52,453 nt of DNA from Mesorhizobium kowhaii. GTDB taxonomy: Bacteria > Pseudomonadota > Alphaproteobacteria > Rhizobiales > Rhizobiaceae. Shown here piece by piece: positions 25,209 to 32,503 of the stretch. A model generated the notes under the pieces. The model searched no databases and had not been told where the DNA came from. It saw only the letters and a list, made by a program, of their open reading frames with translations. The position numbers were made by a program, and so were the translations under genes. The DNA lies in NCBI RefSeq assembly GCF_003253745.1, contig NZ_MZXV01000012.1, forward strand, positions 1 to 52,453. The letters run 5' to 3'. How positions within the stretch are numbered: the stretch's first letter is position 1; each line of letters begins with the position of its first letter.

Positions 25209-26754
25209 ATATTGCGAACAGCACTCCAACGCCCAGAAGGATCGAAAAGCCAGCAAATGCATCGATCAGCAAGTAGCTAGCCACGAGTAACGCTACGATC
25301 GCTGACATCTTCCACAAAGACATACGAAACCGAAGTTCGACACCTAAACGGATGGAGCCGTACAGAAATACAGCACAGGTCGAAATAGCGATAAGAAGGC
25401 TACTATAATGGGTCGGCCTACGGTAGCTGATCACTGCGCTCACATCATTTCGCCCATAGAAGGCGGAAGACATATCGCCGACCAACCACGCCACAATATT
25501 CTCCCCACGCGATGTCAGGTAAGCACTCTGGAGCTTCATGACTATGGCGATCAGAAGCCCCAAAACAGTACACCGAAAAATCGCACGCATAACCCTGAGG
25601 CTGGCTTCATGGAGCCCGTATTGATAATCCGCCTCGGGCGGATTACTCGCTGCTTTTCCAATTCTCCAAAGATCATGGATCACTGTATAAAGCAAAATTA
25701 GGCCTACGAAGAACAGATAAAAACATAGGCACATGTATAGGTAAGCGAGCCCCGTGAATACGATCGCTTCCGGCACCGATATAACTTCAGGGCGCACAAT
25801 CGCTAACGAGCCCCAGTCCGTCGCATAGCTGCCACCACCTTTGAGCAACGGGATTAAAGACACGCCGATCCACTGAAAAAGACCGGCGAATACCACACAA
25901 ATCAAAAGAACCGCCCAATATGAATACGAAGAAGCTTGTACGCTGCGCGCCCAGGCATCGTCGCTTTCCATCTTGTCGCCCTGCGCTACAAGCTTTGGGC
26001 GGCCTTCATCTTTCCAAAAGGTCACCAGCTCTGTCACGAAGGCAAAAAACAGTGGCAAAAATACCATGAAGACGAATGTCCAATTCGCTGTCCAAAGAAA
26101 CCCAACCTGCTTGACGACGCCATCCGCCCGGCCATATGTCACACTGTGAATCCCCGTAAGATACGACAAAAACCCAAGAGCGGTGACACCCGCAAACACC
26201 GACGCCGGTAAATTCAGGGGAGATCCGCGACTAAAAAACGCCTCCGATTTCCTCGCCAAACTAAAACGCCGGCTCGGCCCCTTGGGGTCAGTATCCCGTG
26301 TCAGCACTGCTGGGGAGTCTGTCTCGTCGTCGAAGGTCGCAGTCAGTGCCGTATCTGGAATCTCCTGTGCAACGCTGCTTCCGGCTCTCTTCCATCCTCG
26401 TCTCTTGATCGATAGCCGCGATTGCGCCGCACTAAGCTCCATCTGCCATTCGCTAGTTGCGACCGGATCATCGCATCCAAGAATCCTCGCCAGCCAACGA
26501 ATGTTGGCAGTGCTAATTCCCTTCTCGTTCTCTTGAAACCAAAGCTGCACCGTTCGTAGATCGACCCCAATCCGGTTGGAATCAATCTGTGAAATCGCCT
26601 CTGCAAGGAGCTCGGGCGTCCATGGGCCGGCAGGAAACCCGTCTTTGCCCAACAGTCGACCCGCGCCCGCCGCCGCCAATCGTTTGAATAATTCTTTGAA
26701 ATCACTCCCGTCTCTGGGCGGAGGGAGAAATAACTTTCCGTTCTTAAACAACAA
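25138..26754 (-). CDS. rcgA: Polytopic membrane protein, RcgA-like (putative transporter)
   Basis: 538 residues. The cytoplasmic N-terminus (1-130) has a conserved-looking block (GPWTPELLAEAISQIDSNRIGVDLRTVQLWFQENEKGIS, then NIRWLARILGCDDPVATSEWQMELSAAQSRL) that resembles a helix-turn-helix. About seven or eight TM helices follow between 175 and 525. No ATG is available; TTG 26754 opens the frame. It overlaps the hydrolase gene, implying coupling. I assign it to the RcgA family by the N-terminal block and its partner. Base composition is visibly less GC-rich than the flanking virB genes, suggesting separate acquisition. Confidence 0.6.
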   Translation of the reverse strand: MLFKNGKLFLPPPRDGSDFKELFKRLAAAGAGRLLGKDGFPAGPWTPELLAEAISQIDSNRIGVDLRTVQLWFQENEKGISTANIRWLARILGCDDPVATSEWQMELSAAQSRLSIKRRGWKRAGSSVAQEIPDTALTATFDDETDSPAVLTRDTDPKGPSRRFSLARKSEAFFSRGSPLNLPASVFAGVTALGFLSYLTGIHSVTYGRADGVVKQVGFLWTANWTFVFMVFLPLFFAFVTELVTFWKDEGRPKLVAQGDKMESDDAWARSVQASSYSYWAVLLICVVFAGLFQWIGVSLIPLLKGGGSYATDWGSLAIVRPEVISVPEAIVFTGLAYLYMCLCFYLFFVGLILLYTVIHDLWRIGKAASNPPEADYQYGLHEASLRVMRAIFRCTVLGLLIAIVMKLQSAYLTSRGENIVAWLVGDMSSAFYGRNDVSAVISYRRPTHYSSLLIAISTCAVFLYGSIRLGVELRFRMSLWKMSAIVALLVASYLLIDAFAGFSILLGVGVLFAIYGLFDPGLGRRQAIKLGNNQSVS

Positions 26755-26863
26755 CTTATAGGCTCTAATTTCGTTCCGCTTCGCTAGGCTTCGTATCTTA
26801 TCGTGCCTTCGTGCTCAATCAACGCTTTTATCAACTGGATTTGGCCGGCACGGGAGACGATCG

Positions 26864-27007
26864 ATGACTGGTGACCCGCTGGAGAGGCTGCACACGGTTG
26901 TTGCGGGGGAGATGTTTCGCAAACCGCCGGCCAAGGCACTGAGCTGCCCGGATCGGTCGCGACCGCATGAGCGAAAAGTAGGGGAAGCCAGGGCTTCGGG
27001 AGCCTGA
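26864..27007 (+). CDS. Possible small protein, 47 aa
   Basis: Starts MTGDPLERLHTVVAGEMFRK and is rich in basic residues and Pro. GGAG stands 8 bases before the ATG and the codon choice (CTG, GAG, CCG, GCC) is like neighbouring real genes. A terminator hairpin begins 8 bp after the stop, which supports a real transcription unit. No family is recognised; it could also be the remains of a longer gene. Confidence 0.35.
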   Translation: MTGDPLERLHTVVAGEMFRKPPAKALSCPDRSRPHERKVGEARASGA

Positions 27008-27015
27008 GAAGCAGA

Positions 27016-27038
27016 GGGATGAACCCATCCCTATTTTT
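27016..27038 (+). terminator. Rho-independent terminator
   Basis: A stem GGGATG (27016-27021) / CATCCC (27026-27031) with loop AACC is followed by TATTTTT. It lies just after the small possible gene at 26864 and before the RBS of the gene at 27090. Confidence 0.6.
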
Positions 27039-27089
27039 CTCGCCTCCCCAGGTATCATTTACGAATTGTCATGAGCGTGGAGCCAATCG

Positions 27090-27434
27090 ATGCCCATTCA
27101 AGTGGTCTGTAACAACGGAGTGGTGGAAGAGGCCGACGGGGTCCCGAATCTGATCGCGGCGCATCGTCAAGCAGTCGCCATGGTTGAACGTCTCGGCAAG
27201 CGATGGATGGGGGCCGAAGGGCCGGACGCGACCCTGACCGGCCGGCGATTGGATTCGGTCATGGCGGAAGAGGTTATCGCGCGTCGGCGCGCGGCCGCTG
27301 CGCCGGTGGCCGATGTCGTTGAGATGAAAATGAAGGCAGCTTATTTCTGTCGGTTGTTGGGGAACGACTGGTGCGAGATTGACGTCGACGATTTGCGCGC
27401 GTTGCTCGGTTCTTTCGCGAAACTGCAGGCCTAG
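27090..27434 (+). CDS. Hypothetical protein, 114 aa
   Basis: ATG 27090 has GGAG 8 bases upstream. The product is a soluble, mostly helical protein (LIAAHRQAVAMVERLGKRWMG, then RRLDSVMAEEVIARRRAAAAPVADVVEMKMKAAYFCRLLGNDWCEI, ending DVDDLRALLGSFAKLQA). No signal peptide or TM. The family is not recognised. The gene is convergent with the transfer-associated operon on the minus strand and its last four bases overlap the stop of the 54-aa membrane protein gene. The opposite strand is open over the same span but its sequence is His/Arg-rich noise. Confidence 0.55.
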   Translation: MPIQVVCNNGVVEEADGVPNLIAAHRQAVAMVERLGKRWMGAEGPDATLTGRRLDSVMAEEVIARRRAAAAPVADVVEMKMKAAYFCRLLGNDWCEIDVDDLRALLGSFAKLQA

Positions 27435-27595
27435 GAGAAGAGCGCTGAAATCCATGAGGCCACGGTATTCCAGGCCGCATAGAGCCCTGCAGGCACCAAG
27501 ATGATTGCCAAGAACGCCGCGGCTCCGCCAATAGCGCCGTCACCGCGTCCTTCCACGGGATAGTAATATTTGTGCGCCTCATCGTCGTGCTTCAT
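27431..27595 (-). CDS. 54-aa single-span membrane protein
   Basis: A short gene starting at ATG 27595 whose ATGA overlaps the stop of the SNase-like gene. The product begins MKHDDEAHKYYYPVEGRGDG, followed by one strongly hydrophobic span (about 22-45: GAAAFLAIILVPAGLYAAW) and ends WISALFS. An N-in, one-TM topology is likely. Being third in an operon of envelope proteins divergent from virB1, it is a plausible small component or exclusion/stability factor of the secretion apparatus; no family is recognised. Confidence 0.6.
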   Translation of the reverse strand: MKHDDEAHKYYYPVEGRGDGAIGGAAAFLAIILVPAGLYAAWNTVASWISALFS

Positions 27596-28140
27596 TCTTG
27601 TCTCTCCGACCGCTTATTTAGCAGCAGCTGAACAGGATGCTGAAACGTCGTGCCCCACAAACCTGCACGTTTCATCTTAGCGTTGATTTCCGCGACGAGG
27701 TAGTTCTCATTGACGGCTTTGCCCTTTGCTGTCGTTGCGGCAAACGCGTATCCGGTCGCTATGAGCGCGGTGCCGACGTCGATTGTGTCGCCATTCAGCT
27801 GCGCACCGCAGACGACAAAGGCCGCCTTGTCGAGGGCGTAGCCGATTGGCTGGCATGTCACCGCAGCGCTATCGAACAGGGCTGCCAGGTGCGCCAGCGA
27901 GATGTTCCCGCAATCGAGTTTGTTCCCATTTGGCTGTTCAGCCGACGTACCGCGAAGACACGACTGGACGCCATAGAGGCGGAAAAGGTGGTCGCCGTCA
28001 CGCCAGGTATCTCCAGTCAGCAGTTGAGCCGATTTCGATACCGCGAAGGGCGTTGGCGCGGCAGATTCGGATGCATCCTGGGCCTGTGCCGATGCGCACA
28101 AACCAAAAACGGCCAGCACTGCAAAGCGCGCCTGTTTCAT
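27592..28140 (-). CDS. Secreted degenerate SNase-like protein
   Basis: 182 residues with signal peptide (FAVLAVFGLCASAQA). The mature part follows the thermonuclease (OB-fold) pattern: LLTGDTWRDGDHLFRLYGVQSC, then LAHLAALF, TALIATGYAFA, and YLVAEINAKMKRAGLWGTTFQHP. The GDT and the FRLYG Arg region are retained. The active-site loop that normally reads ID(A/T)PE is VQSC, and the Arg of the second active-site strand is not seen, so nuclease activity is doubtful. It may be a scaffold or nucleic-acid-binding periplasmic protein. ATGA overlaps at both ends place it firmly in a three-gene operon. Confidence 0.75.
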   Translation of the reverse strand: MKQARFAVLAVFGLCASAQAQDASESAAPTPFAVSKSAQLLTGDTWRDGDHLFRLYGVQSCLRGTSAEQPNGNKLDCGNISLAHLAALFDSAAVTCQPIGYALDKAAFVVCGAQLNGDTIDVGTALIATGYAFAATTAKGKAVNENYLVAEINAKMKRAGLWGTTFQHPVQLLLNKRSERQE

Positions 28141-28739
28141 TCCTGGAACTGTCCACCGAGGTCGGCAGAGTGCTCCAGATCGGGGCGCAGCGACTTGCCG
28201 TCCTTGTTGCGTCCGATTGCGGCCATGTCGAAAAAAACCATTTCGTCATCGTCGTAGGCGACATTGTACGGGTCGTTCGTATTGCCCGCACCCACGAGAG
28301 AAAAACACGACACGGCGTCTGGTTCCCCCTTCCCGCTCCGTAGCACAAGCGTTTTGCAAAGCACGACAGAAGCACGATCGTTGTAGATTCCTTCTTCATA
28401 GTCCTGCGCGGCCTTCGTGCAGTCCCACTCCTGCGCCTTGTAGGTAATCTTCGGTTTTGGGCAGGCCGCGAGACCGCGCAGTCGATAGGCCACGCCGTTG
28501 ATGACGCGCTCGGTCGCCGACGGCACCTTCACCGGCGAGCTCAGGGCGGCCGCGTCGCGCTGAAAGAGTGCGCCTTTCGCATCGTAGCGCTCATAGACGA
28601 ACACCTTCTCGCCCGGCTTCGCAAACTGCAGCAGGTAGTGTTCCGACGGCTGCGCGAAGGCGCTTGGGGCGTCGGCGCCACCAGCATGAGCCACGGCGCC
28701 CTGGAGCAGCAAAGCCGTGCAAAGGGCAATCTGTTTCAT
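28137..28739 (-). CDS. Secreted hypothetical protein, first gene of operon divergent from virB1
   Basis: 200 residues with signal peptide (IALCTALLLQGAVAHAGG). The mature protein has about four Cys (AACPKPK, WDCTKAA, VVLCKTL, VSCFSLV), suggesting two disulfides. It ends in an acidic, hydrophilic tail (DDDEMVFFDMAAIGRNKDGKS). The family is not recognised. The stop overlaps the next start (ATGA). Regulatory motif copy b is 27 bp upstream of the ATG. The arrangement, opposite virB1, suggests an accessory role in the transfer apparatus. Confidence 0.7.
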   Translation of the reverse strand: MKQIALCTALLLQGAVAHAGGADAPSAFAQPSEHYLLQFAKPGEKVFVYERYDAKGALFQRDAAALSSPVKVPSATERVINGVAYRLRGLAACPKPKITYKAQEWDCTKAAQDYEEGIYNDRASVVLCKTLVLRSGKGEPDAVSCFSLVGAGNTNDPYNVAYDDDEMVFFDMAAIGRNKDGKSLRPDLEHSADLGGQFQE

Positions 28740-28766
28740 CCAAATTCATCCTTGTGGTGCATATGG

Positions 28767-28782
28767 TGTTGACACTTTACTA
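28767..28782 (-). promoter_or_regulatory. Repeated operator-like motif, copy b
   Basis: On the minus strand this reads TAGTAAAGTGTCAACA and faces the operon starting at 28739. With copy c it forms a large inverted repeat in the virB1 divergent promoter (14-bp arms with one mismatch). Candidate site for the Xre regulator at 23116. Confidence 0.6.
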
Positions 28783-28798
28783 GGGCTGCGTGTAGCCA

Positions 28799-28814
28799 TA
28801 GTAAAGTGTTAAAT
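28799..28814 (+). promoter_or_regulatory. Repeated operator-like motif, copy c
   Basis: TAGTAAAGTGTTAAAT ends 12 bp before the virB1 ATG (28827). It differs from copy b by one base in the 14-bp core and stands in inverted orientation to it, 16 bp apart. Confidence 0.6.
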
Positions 28815-28826
28815 TTTGGCGACAGT

Positions 28827-29480
28827 ATGAACACTCGAACAGCTCTTCTGCTCACTCTGTGTGCCGCTACAATGCCCTTGGAAGCGCACGCCCGGGACCT
28901 GGCATCAGACCGCGTCGCAGTCGCCTTTGCAACGCCGGCGCAAGCCCTTGCATCAGTCGGGACGCAAAAGCCGGGGGCGTGCAAAGCCGGAAACCGTACT
29001 GAAGTCGCCGAACTTGTGCGTTCAATCGCGCGGGACGAAGGCTTCGACGCCGATCTGGCTGAGGCGATTGCATGGGCTGAAAGTGATCTCGGCGCCATTC
29101 AGGGTCCGTCCAAGGCCGGAGCCCTGGGGATTATGCAGTTGATGCCGGCCACGGCAGCCGATCTCGGCGTCAGCGACCGTTGCGATACGCAGGCGAATGT
29201 CCGGGCTGGCTTGCGCTATCTGAAGTCACTCTATGACGAGTTCCAGGATCCGCTGCTGATGCTTGCGGCTTATAACGCCGGGCCCAACAGCGTCTACAAG
29301 GCGCAGGGCATTCCGGTGAATCCGGAGACCGCGGAATACATCGTAAAAATACTGAACCGCTGGAAGTTCGGCGGTGTCGTGAAGAAGTCCGCCCTGACCA
29401 AATCCGAAATGCTCGCGGCCGCTCCGCCAGCAAGTGGAGACGCTTGGCAGGAGGGTCATGTCATGGATTTCGGCAACTGA
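28827..29480 (+). CDS. virB1: VirB1-like lytic transglycosylase
   Basis: 217 residues from ATG 28827; the frame opens at 28806 but the signal peptide (TALLLTLCAATMPLEAHA) starts from the ATG. SLT domain at about 60-185: catalytic Glu in AIAWAESDLGAI (about 78), then SKAGALGIMQLMPATAADLGV, ANVRAGLRYLKSLYDEF, and MLAAYNAGPNSV. It cleaves peptidoglycan glycan strands locally to let the secretion channel pass. It is the first gene of the virB set, preceded by regulatory motif c. A second transglycosylase domain is encoded at 32487. Confidence 0.92.
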   Translation: MNTRTALLLTLCAATMPLEAHARDLASDRVAVAFATPAQALASVGTQKPGACKAGNRTEVAELVRSIARDEGFDADLAEAIAWAESDLGAIQGPSKAGALGIMQLMPATAADLGVSDRCDTQANVRAGLRYLKSLYDEFQDPLLMLAAYNAGPNSVYKAQGIPVNPETAEYIVKILNRWKFGGVVKKSALTKSEMLAAAPPASGDAWQEGHVMDFGN

Positions 29481-29492
29481 AAGGAGCCAAGG

Positions 29493-29807
29493 GTGGAATA
29501 CAGGAAAGCAGGCAAAATTGCCCTGAAACTGGCCTTGGCCTCGGCGGTCGGAATAGCGCTCGCGCCGGCGACCGCATACGCCCAATCGGCGGCACCAGTC
29601 GAAAACGTGCTGGAGTGGTTCGTCGGCGTTCTGCAGGGCAACATAGCGCGCTCATTCGCCATCATCGCGGTCTGTTTTCTCGGCTTTCTCGCCATGACGG
29701 GCCGGCTGGCGTGGATGATGGCTTTTTCCATCATCATCGGCATCGCTCTGATCTTCGGCGCTGCCCAGCTGGTGGATGCGGTTCGCGCGACGGCGGGAGG
29801 CAGCTGA
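29493..29807 (+). CDS. virB2: VirB2-like major pilin
   Basis: 104 residues starting at GTG 29493 with AAAGGAG upstream. It has a long signal peptide ending APATAYA|QSAAP, a short periplasmic loop (VENVLEWFVGVLQGN) and two hydrophobic helices (SFAIIAVCFLGFLAMTG and AFSIIIGIALIFGAAQLV), the standard VirB2/TrbC pilin layout. The processed subunit forms the pilus. It is 12 bp after virB1 and 3 bp before virB3. Confidence 0.9.
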   Translation: MEYRKAGKIALKLALASAVGIALAPATAYAQSAAPVENVLEWFVGVLQGNIARSFAIIAVCFLGFLAMTGRLAWMMAFSIIIGIALIFGAAQLVDAVRATAGGS

Positions 29808-29810
29808 GGC

Positions 29811-30104
29811 ATGGACGACGAGGAAGTCTATGTCGAGCCGGTCAGCCTGCCCCTGACACGCCCCCCGATGAAATGGGGGGTGCGCTACGAGGTTTTCGCC
29901 CTGAACGGCATCCTGGCGGTGATCGGTTTTATCGCCACAAGCAGCTTCATGCTCGGTCTTGGCGTGTTCGGCGTGGTGCATCTGGTCAGCGCATATCTGT
30001 GCCAGCGCGATCCCTACATCTTTCATATTTTCGAGCGGCGCGTCTCCAAACGCGGAGCGGTGGCGAACCTCACTTTCTGGGGGGCGAGGAGCTATTCGCC
30101 ATGA
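29811..30104 (+). CDS. virB3: VirB3-like inner-membrane protein
   Basis: 97 residues. It contains the VirB3 pattern: polar N-terminus with LPLTRPPMKWGVRYEVFALN, one or two TM segments (GILAVIGFIATSSF and LGLGVFGVVHLVSAYLC) and RDPYIFHIFERRV near the end. It is needed with VirB4 for assembly of the inner-membrane complex. The stop overlaps the virB4 start (ATGA at 30101). Confidence 0.9.
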   Translation: MDDEEVYVEPVSLPLTRPPMKWGVRYEVFALNGILAVIGFIATSSFMLGLGVFGVVHLVSAYLCQRDPYIFHIFERRVSKRGAVANLTFWGARSYSP

Positions 30105-32503
30105 ACCTCGATGCAGACCTGAAATTTGGCCGTGAGCGCCGCCGCGAAAAACCCGCGGCGATGCACATCCCCTACCTTCGCCATGTCGATGACAATCTGA
30201 TCGTGACGAAGAGCGGCTTTCTGGTCGGCGCCATTCAGCTCAGCGGCCTGCCGTTCCAGACGATGGACCAGGCCGAGTTGAACAGCCGAATGTTCAACCG
30301 CAACACGACGTTTCGCAATCTCTCGACCTCTCGCTTTGCGGTCTACACAACGATCATCCGCCGTCACGTGACGCCCGAGATCGAAGGTGGCTTTGACAAT
30401 CCTTTCGTGGCCGAGCTCGACGCCCGCTACATGGATGAGCTTGGGGCGAAAAACCTTTTCGTCAACGAGGCGTATCTGACGGTCATACGCCGCCCGATGG
30501 TCGGCCGGGTCGGATGGGTGGACAAGGCGCTCAATGCATTCCGCATCAGCACCGCAGGCGAAGAAACCCGCGAAGAGGCAATAGTCGAACTGCATGACAT
30601 CCTTGATGGGATGGTCAAGGATTTCACCGCTTATGGGGGACGTCTTCTCGGCGTCGTGAAGCGCCGCAACAGCTTCTTTTCCGAGCCCGGGGAATTTTTG
30701 GCGAAGATCCTTGCTGGCGGTGGCGACGTTGAAATGCCTCTGCCGCGCATGAGCCTTGGCGATGTGTTGGCGACGCGGCAGCTGTTTTTCGGCAAGTCCG
30801 CGCTGGAACTTCGCGGTCCGGACCAAGCCAAGCTCGGCGCCATGGTGTCAATCAAGGAATACCCGCCCTTCACCGCGCCGGGCTCATTGGACGGTCTGTT
30901 GCGCCTGCCGCATGAGTTTGTCCTGACGCAGAGTTTCGCGATCGAAGACCGTGTAACGGCGATGCGCAGGATCAACACCATCGCCAACCAGGTCGAGGGT
31001 TCCGACGAGGCGGGCACGACGGTCGAGGAGTCCGTCCATGATGGCGCCGACAAGCTGGCCGGCGGCGAAGTCGTCTTCGGACAACATCACATGAGCGTCA
31101 TGGCATTGGCGCCGGACATGAATGGCCTCAACCGTGCGCTATCCGACATAACGGCCGAGCTTTCGCGCATGTCGATCGTGCCGGTACGCGAGACACTGAA
31201 CACGGAACTGGCCTTCTGGGCGCAGTTACCGGGAAATTTCAGCTACATCGCGCGACGTGCGTTGATCTCGTCCCTAAATTTCGCCGGCCTTTTTTCAGGG
31301 CACAATTTCCCGTCCGGCCAACGTGAGCGGCTGCATTGGAAACGGCCCATCGCCTTGCTCGAAACGACCAGCCAAACGGCATACTACTTCAATTTTCACG
31401 TTCACGATGTCGGGCACTTCACGGTGTTTGGCCCGACCGGCTCGGGCAAGACCGTGGTGCTGTCGTTCCTGATGGCGCAGGCCATGCGCATCATGCCGCG
31501 GCCGCGATGTGTCTATTTCGACTACATGCGCGGCGCCGAAATTTTCGTTCGGGCGCTCGGCGGTCGCTACGAGGTGATGGAACCCTCTCAGCCGACCGGG
31601 TTCGCGCCATTGCAGCTTGATGACACGGCAGAAAACCGTTCTTTCCTGGAAGATCTGCTCCTCTACATTCTGACGCCGGAAGGCGGCGCGCTGGACGTGG
31701 CGGAGATGCGCGTCATCAACGCCGCCGTCGACATGATCTACAAGATCCCGCGCGAACAGCGGACCTTCGACCTGCTGCCGGAAGTGCTGCGGGGCTCGCT
31801 CATGCCTGGCATGAATGATCTGGCGGCGCGGATACAACCCTGGCTCGACCAGAAGGACAAGGGCTGGCTTTTCAACAATCCCGTCGATCTGGTTGATTTC
31901 TCGAAACCCGTTGTCGGGTTCGACATGACGAAGATCCTGGGCGACCGAAAGCTGCGCTCGGCGGCGTTGCTCTACATATTCCATCGTCTCGAAGACGTCA
32001 TCGACGGCTCGCCGATTATGCTCTTCCTCGATGAAGGTTGGAAGCTGCTGGACGACGAGGTTTTCGCTGCCTTCATCAATGAGACGCTGAAGACCATTCG
32101 TCGCCGCAACGGCGTGGTCGGCTTCGGCACGCAGACAGCGGAAGACGTCGTCAGTTCCTCCATCTCGTCGTCACTGATCGAGCAAACGAAGACTAACATT
32201 TTCTTCCCCAACCCGAAGGCGAGCAAGGAGTCCTACATGGAGCGCTTCTCGCTGACAGCGAAGGAATTCGAGTTCGTGCGCCGAACCGCGAAGGAGACAC
32301 GCACCTTCCTCGTCAAGCACGACAGCGACTCGATCGTCGCCAAGCTCGATTTGTCGGCGATGCCCGATCTCATCAAGGTGTTGTCCTCGAACGAAGCCAA
32401 CAGCAAGGAATGCGCACGGCTCCGGGAAACCTTCGGCGACGAGCCGGAGATGTGGCTGCCGTACTTCTGCGGATGGGAGGACGAGCATGACGAAGCGGCT
32501 TAG
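30101..32503 (+). CDS. virB4: VirB4-like ATPase
   Basis: 800 residues from ATG 30101, the usual VirB4 length; the frame stays open to 29444 but that part overlaps virB2 and virB3 in other frames and is a shadow. N-terminal CagE/VirB4 domain (MHIPYLRHVDDNLIVTKSGF, then GARLLGV-type blocks), C-terminal ATPase with Walker A FGPTGSGKTVVLSFL near 443, PRCVYFDYMRGAEIFVRALGG and Walker B IMLFLDEGWKLLDD near 640. It energises pilus biogenesis and substrate transfer. It overlaps the next gene by 17 bp. Confidence 0.95.
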   Translation: MNLDADLKFGRERRREKPAAMHIPYLRHVDDNLIVTKSGFLVGAIQLSGLPFQTMDQAELNSRMFNRNTTFRNLSTSRFAVYTTIIRRHVTPEIEGGFDNPFVAELDARYMDELGAKNLFVNEAYLTVIRRPMVGRVGWVDKALNAFRISTAGEETREEAIVELHDILDGMVKDFTAYGGRLLGVVKRRNSFFSEPGEFLAKILAGGGDVEMPLPRMSLGDVLATRQLFFGKSALELRGPDQAKLGAMVSIKEYPPFTAPGSLDGLLRLPHEFVLTQSFAIEDRVTAMRRINTIANQVEGSDEAGTTVEESVHDGADKLAGGEVVFGQHHMSVMALAPDMNGLNRALSDITAELSRMSIVPVRETLNTELAFWAQLPGNFSYIARRALISSLNFAGLFSGHNFPSGQRERLHWKRPIALLETTSQTAYYFNFHVHDVGHFTVFGPTGSGKTVVLSFLMAQAMRIMPRPRCVYFDYMRGAEIFVRALGGRYEVMEPSQPTGFAPLQLDDTAENRSFLEDLLLYILTPEGGALDVAEMRVINAAVDMIYKIPREQRTFDLLPEVLRGSLMPGMNDLAARIQPWLDQKDKGWLFNNPVDLVDFSKPVVGFDMTKILGDRKLRSAALLYIFHRLEDVIDGSPIMLFLDEGWKLLDDEVFAAFINETLKTIRRRNGVVGFGTQTAEDVVSSSISSSLIEQTKTNIFFPNPKASKESYMERFSLTAKEFEFVRRTAKETRTFLVKHDSDSIVAKLDLSAMPDLIKVLSSNEANSKECARLRETFGDEPEMWLPYFCGWEDEHDEAA

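Larger units (their letters stand above)
26755..27089. other. Intergenic region with a small possible gene and a terminator
   Basis: About 335 bp between the RcgA-like gene and the small plus-strand gene at 27090. It includes the likely promoter of the RcgA/RcgR-like pair, a 47-codon possible ORF (26864-27007) and a rho-independent terminator (27016-27038). Confidence 0.5.

Noticed and set aside
27069..27455. 128-aa minus-strand open frame opposite the gene at 27090
   Set aside because: Sequence looks like antisense noise; the plus-strand frame has the RBS, and the 54-aa membrane protein gene already uses the end of the region on the minus strand.
28769..28797. TTGACA at 28769 as a -35 element for virB1
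   Set aside because: No acceptable -10 hexamer lies 16-18 bp downstream; the TTGACA is better explained as part of the repeated 16-bp motif.
29444..30100. In-frame extension giving VirB4 an extra 219 N-terminal residues
   Set aside because: The stretch overlaps virB2 and virB3 in other frames, is Arg/Gly-rich without domain character, and ATG 30101 gives the standard VirB4 length with an ATGA overlap.
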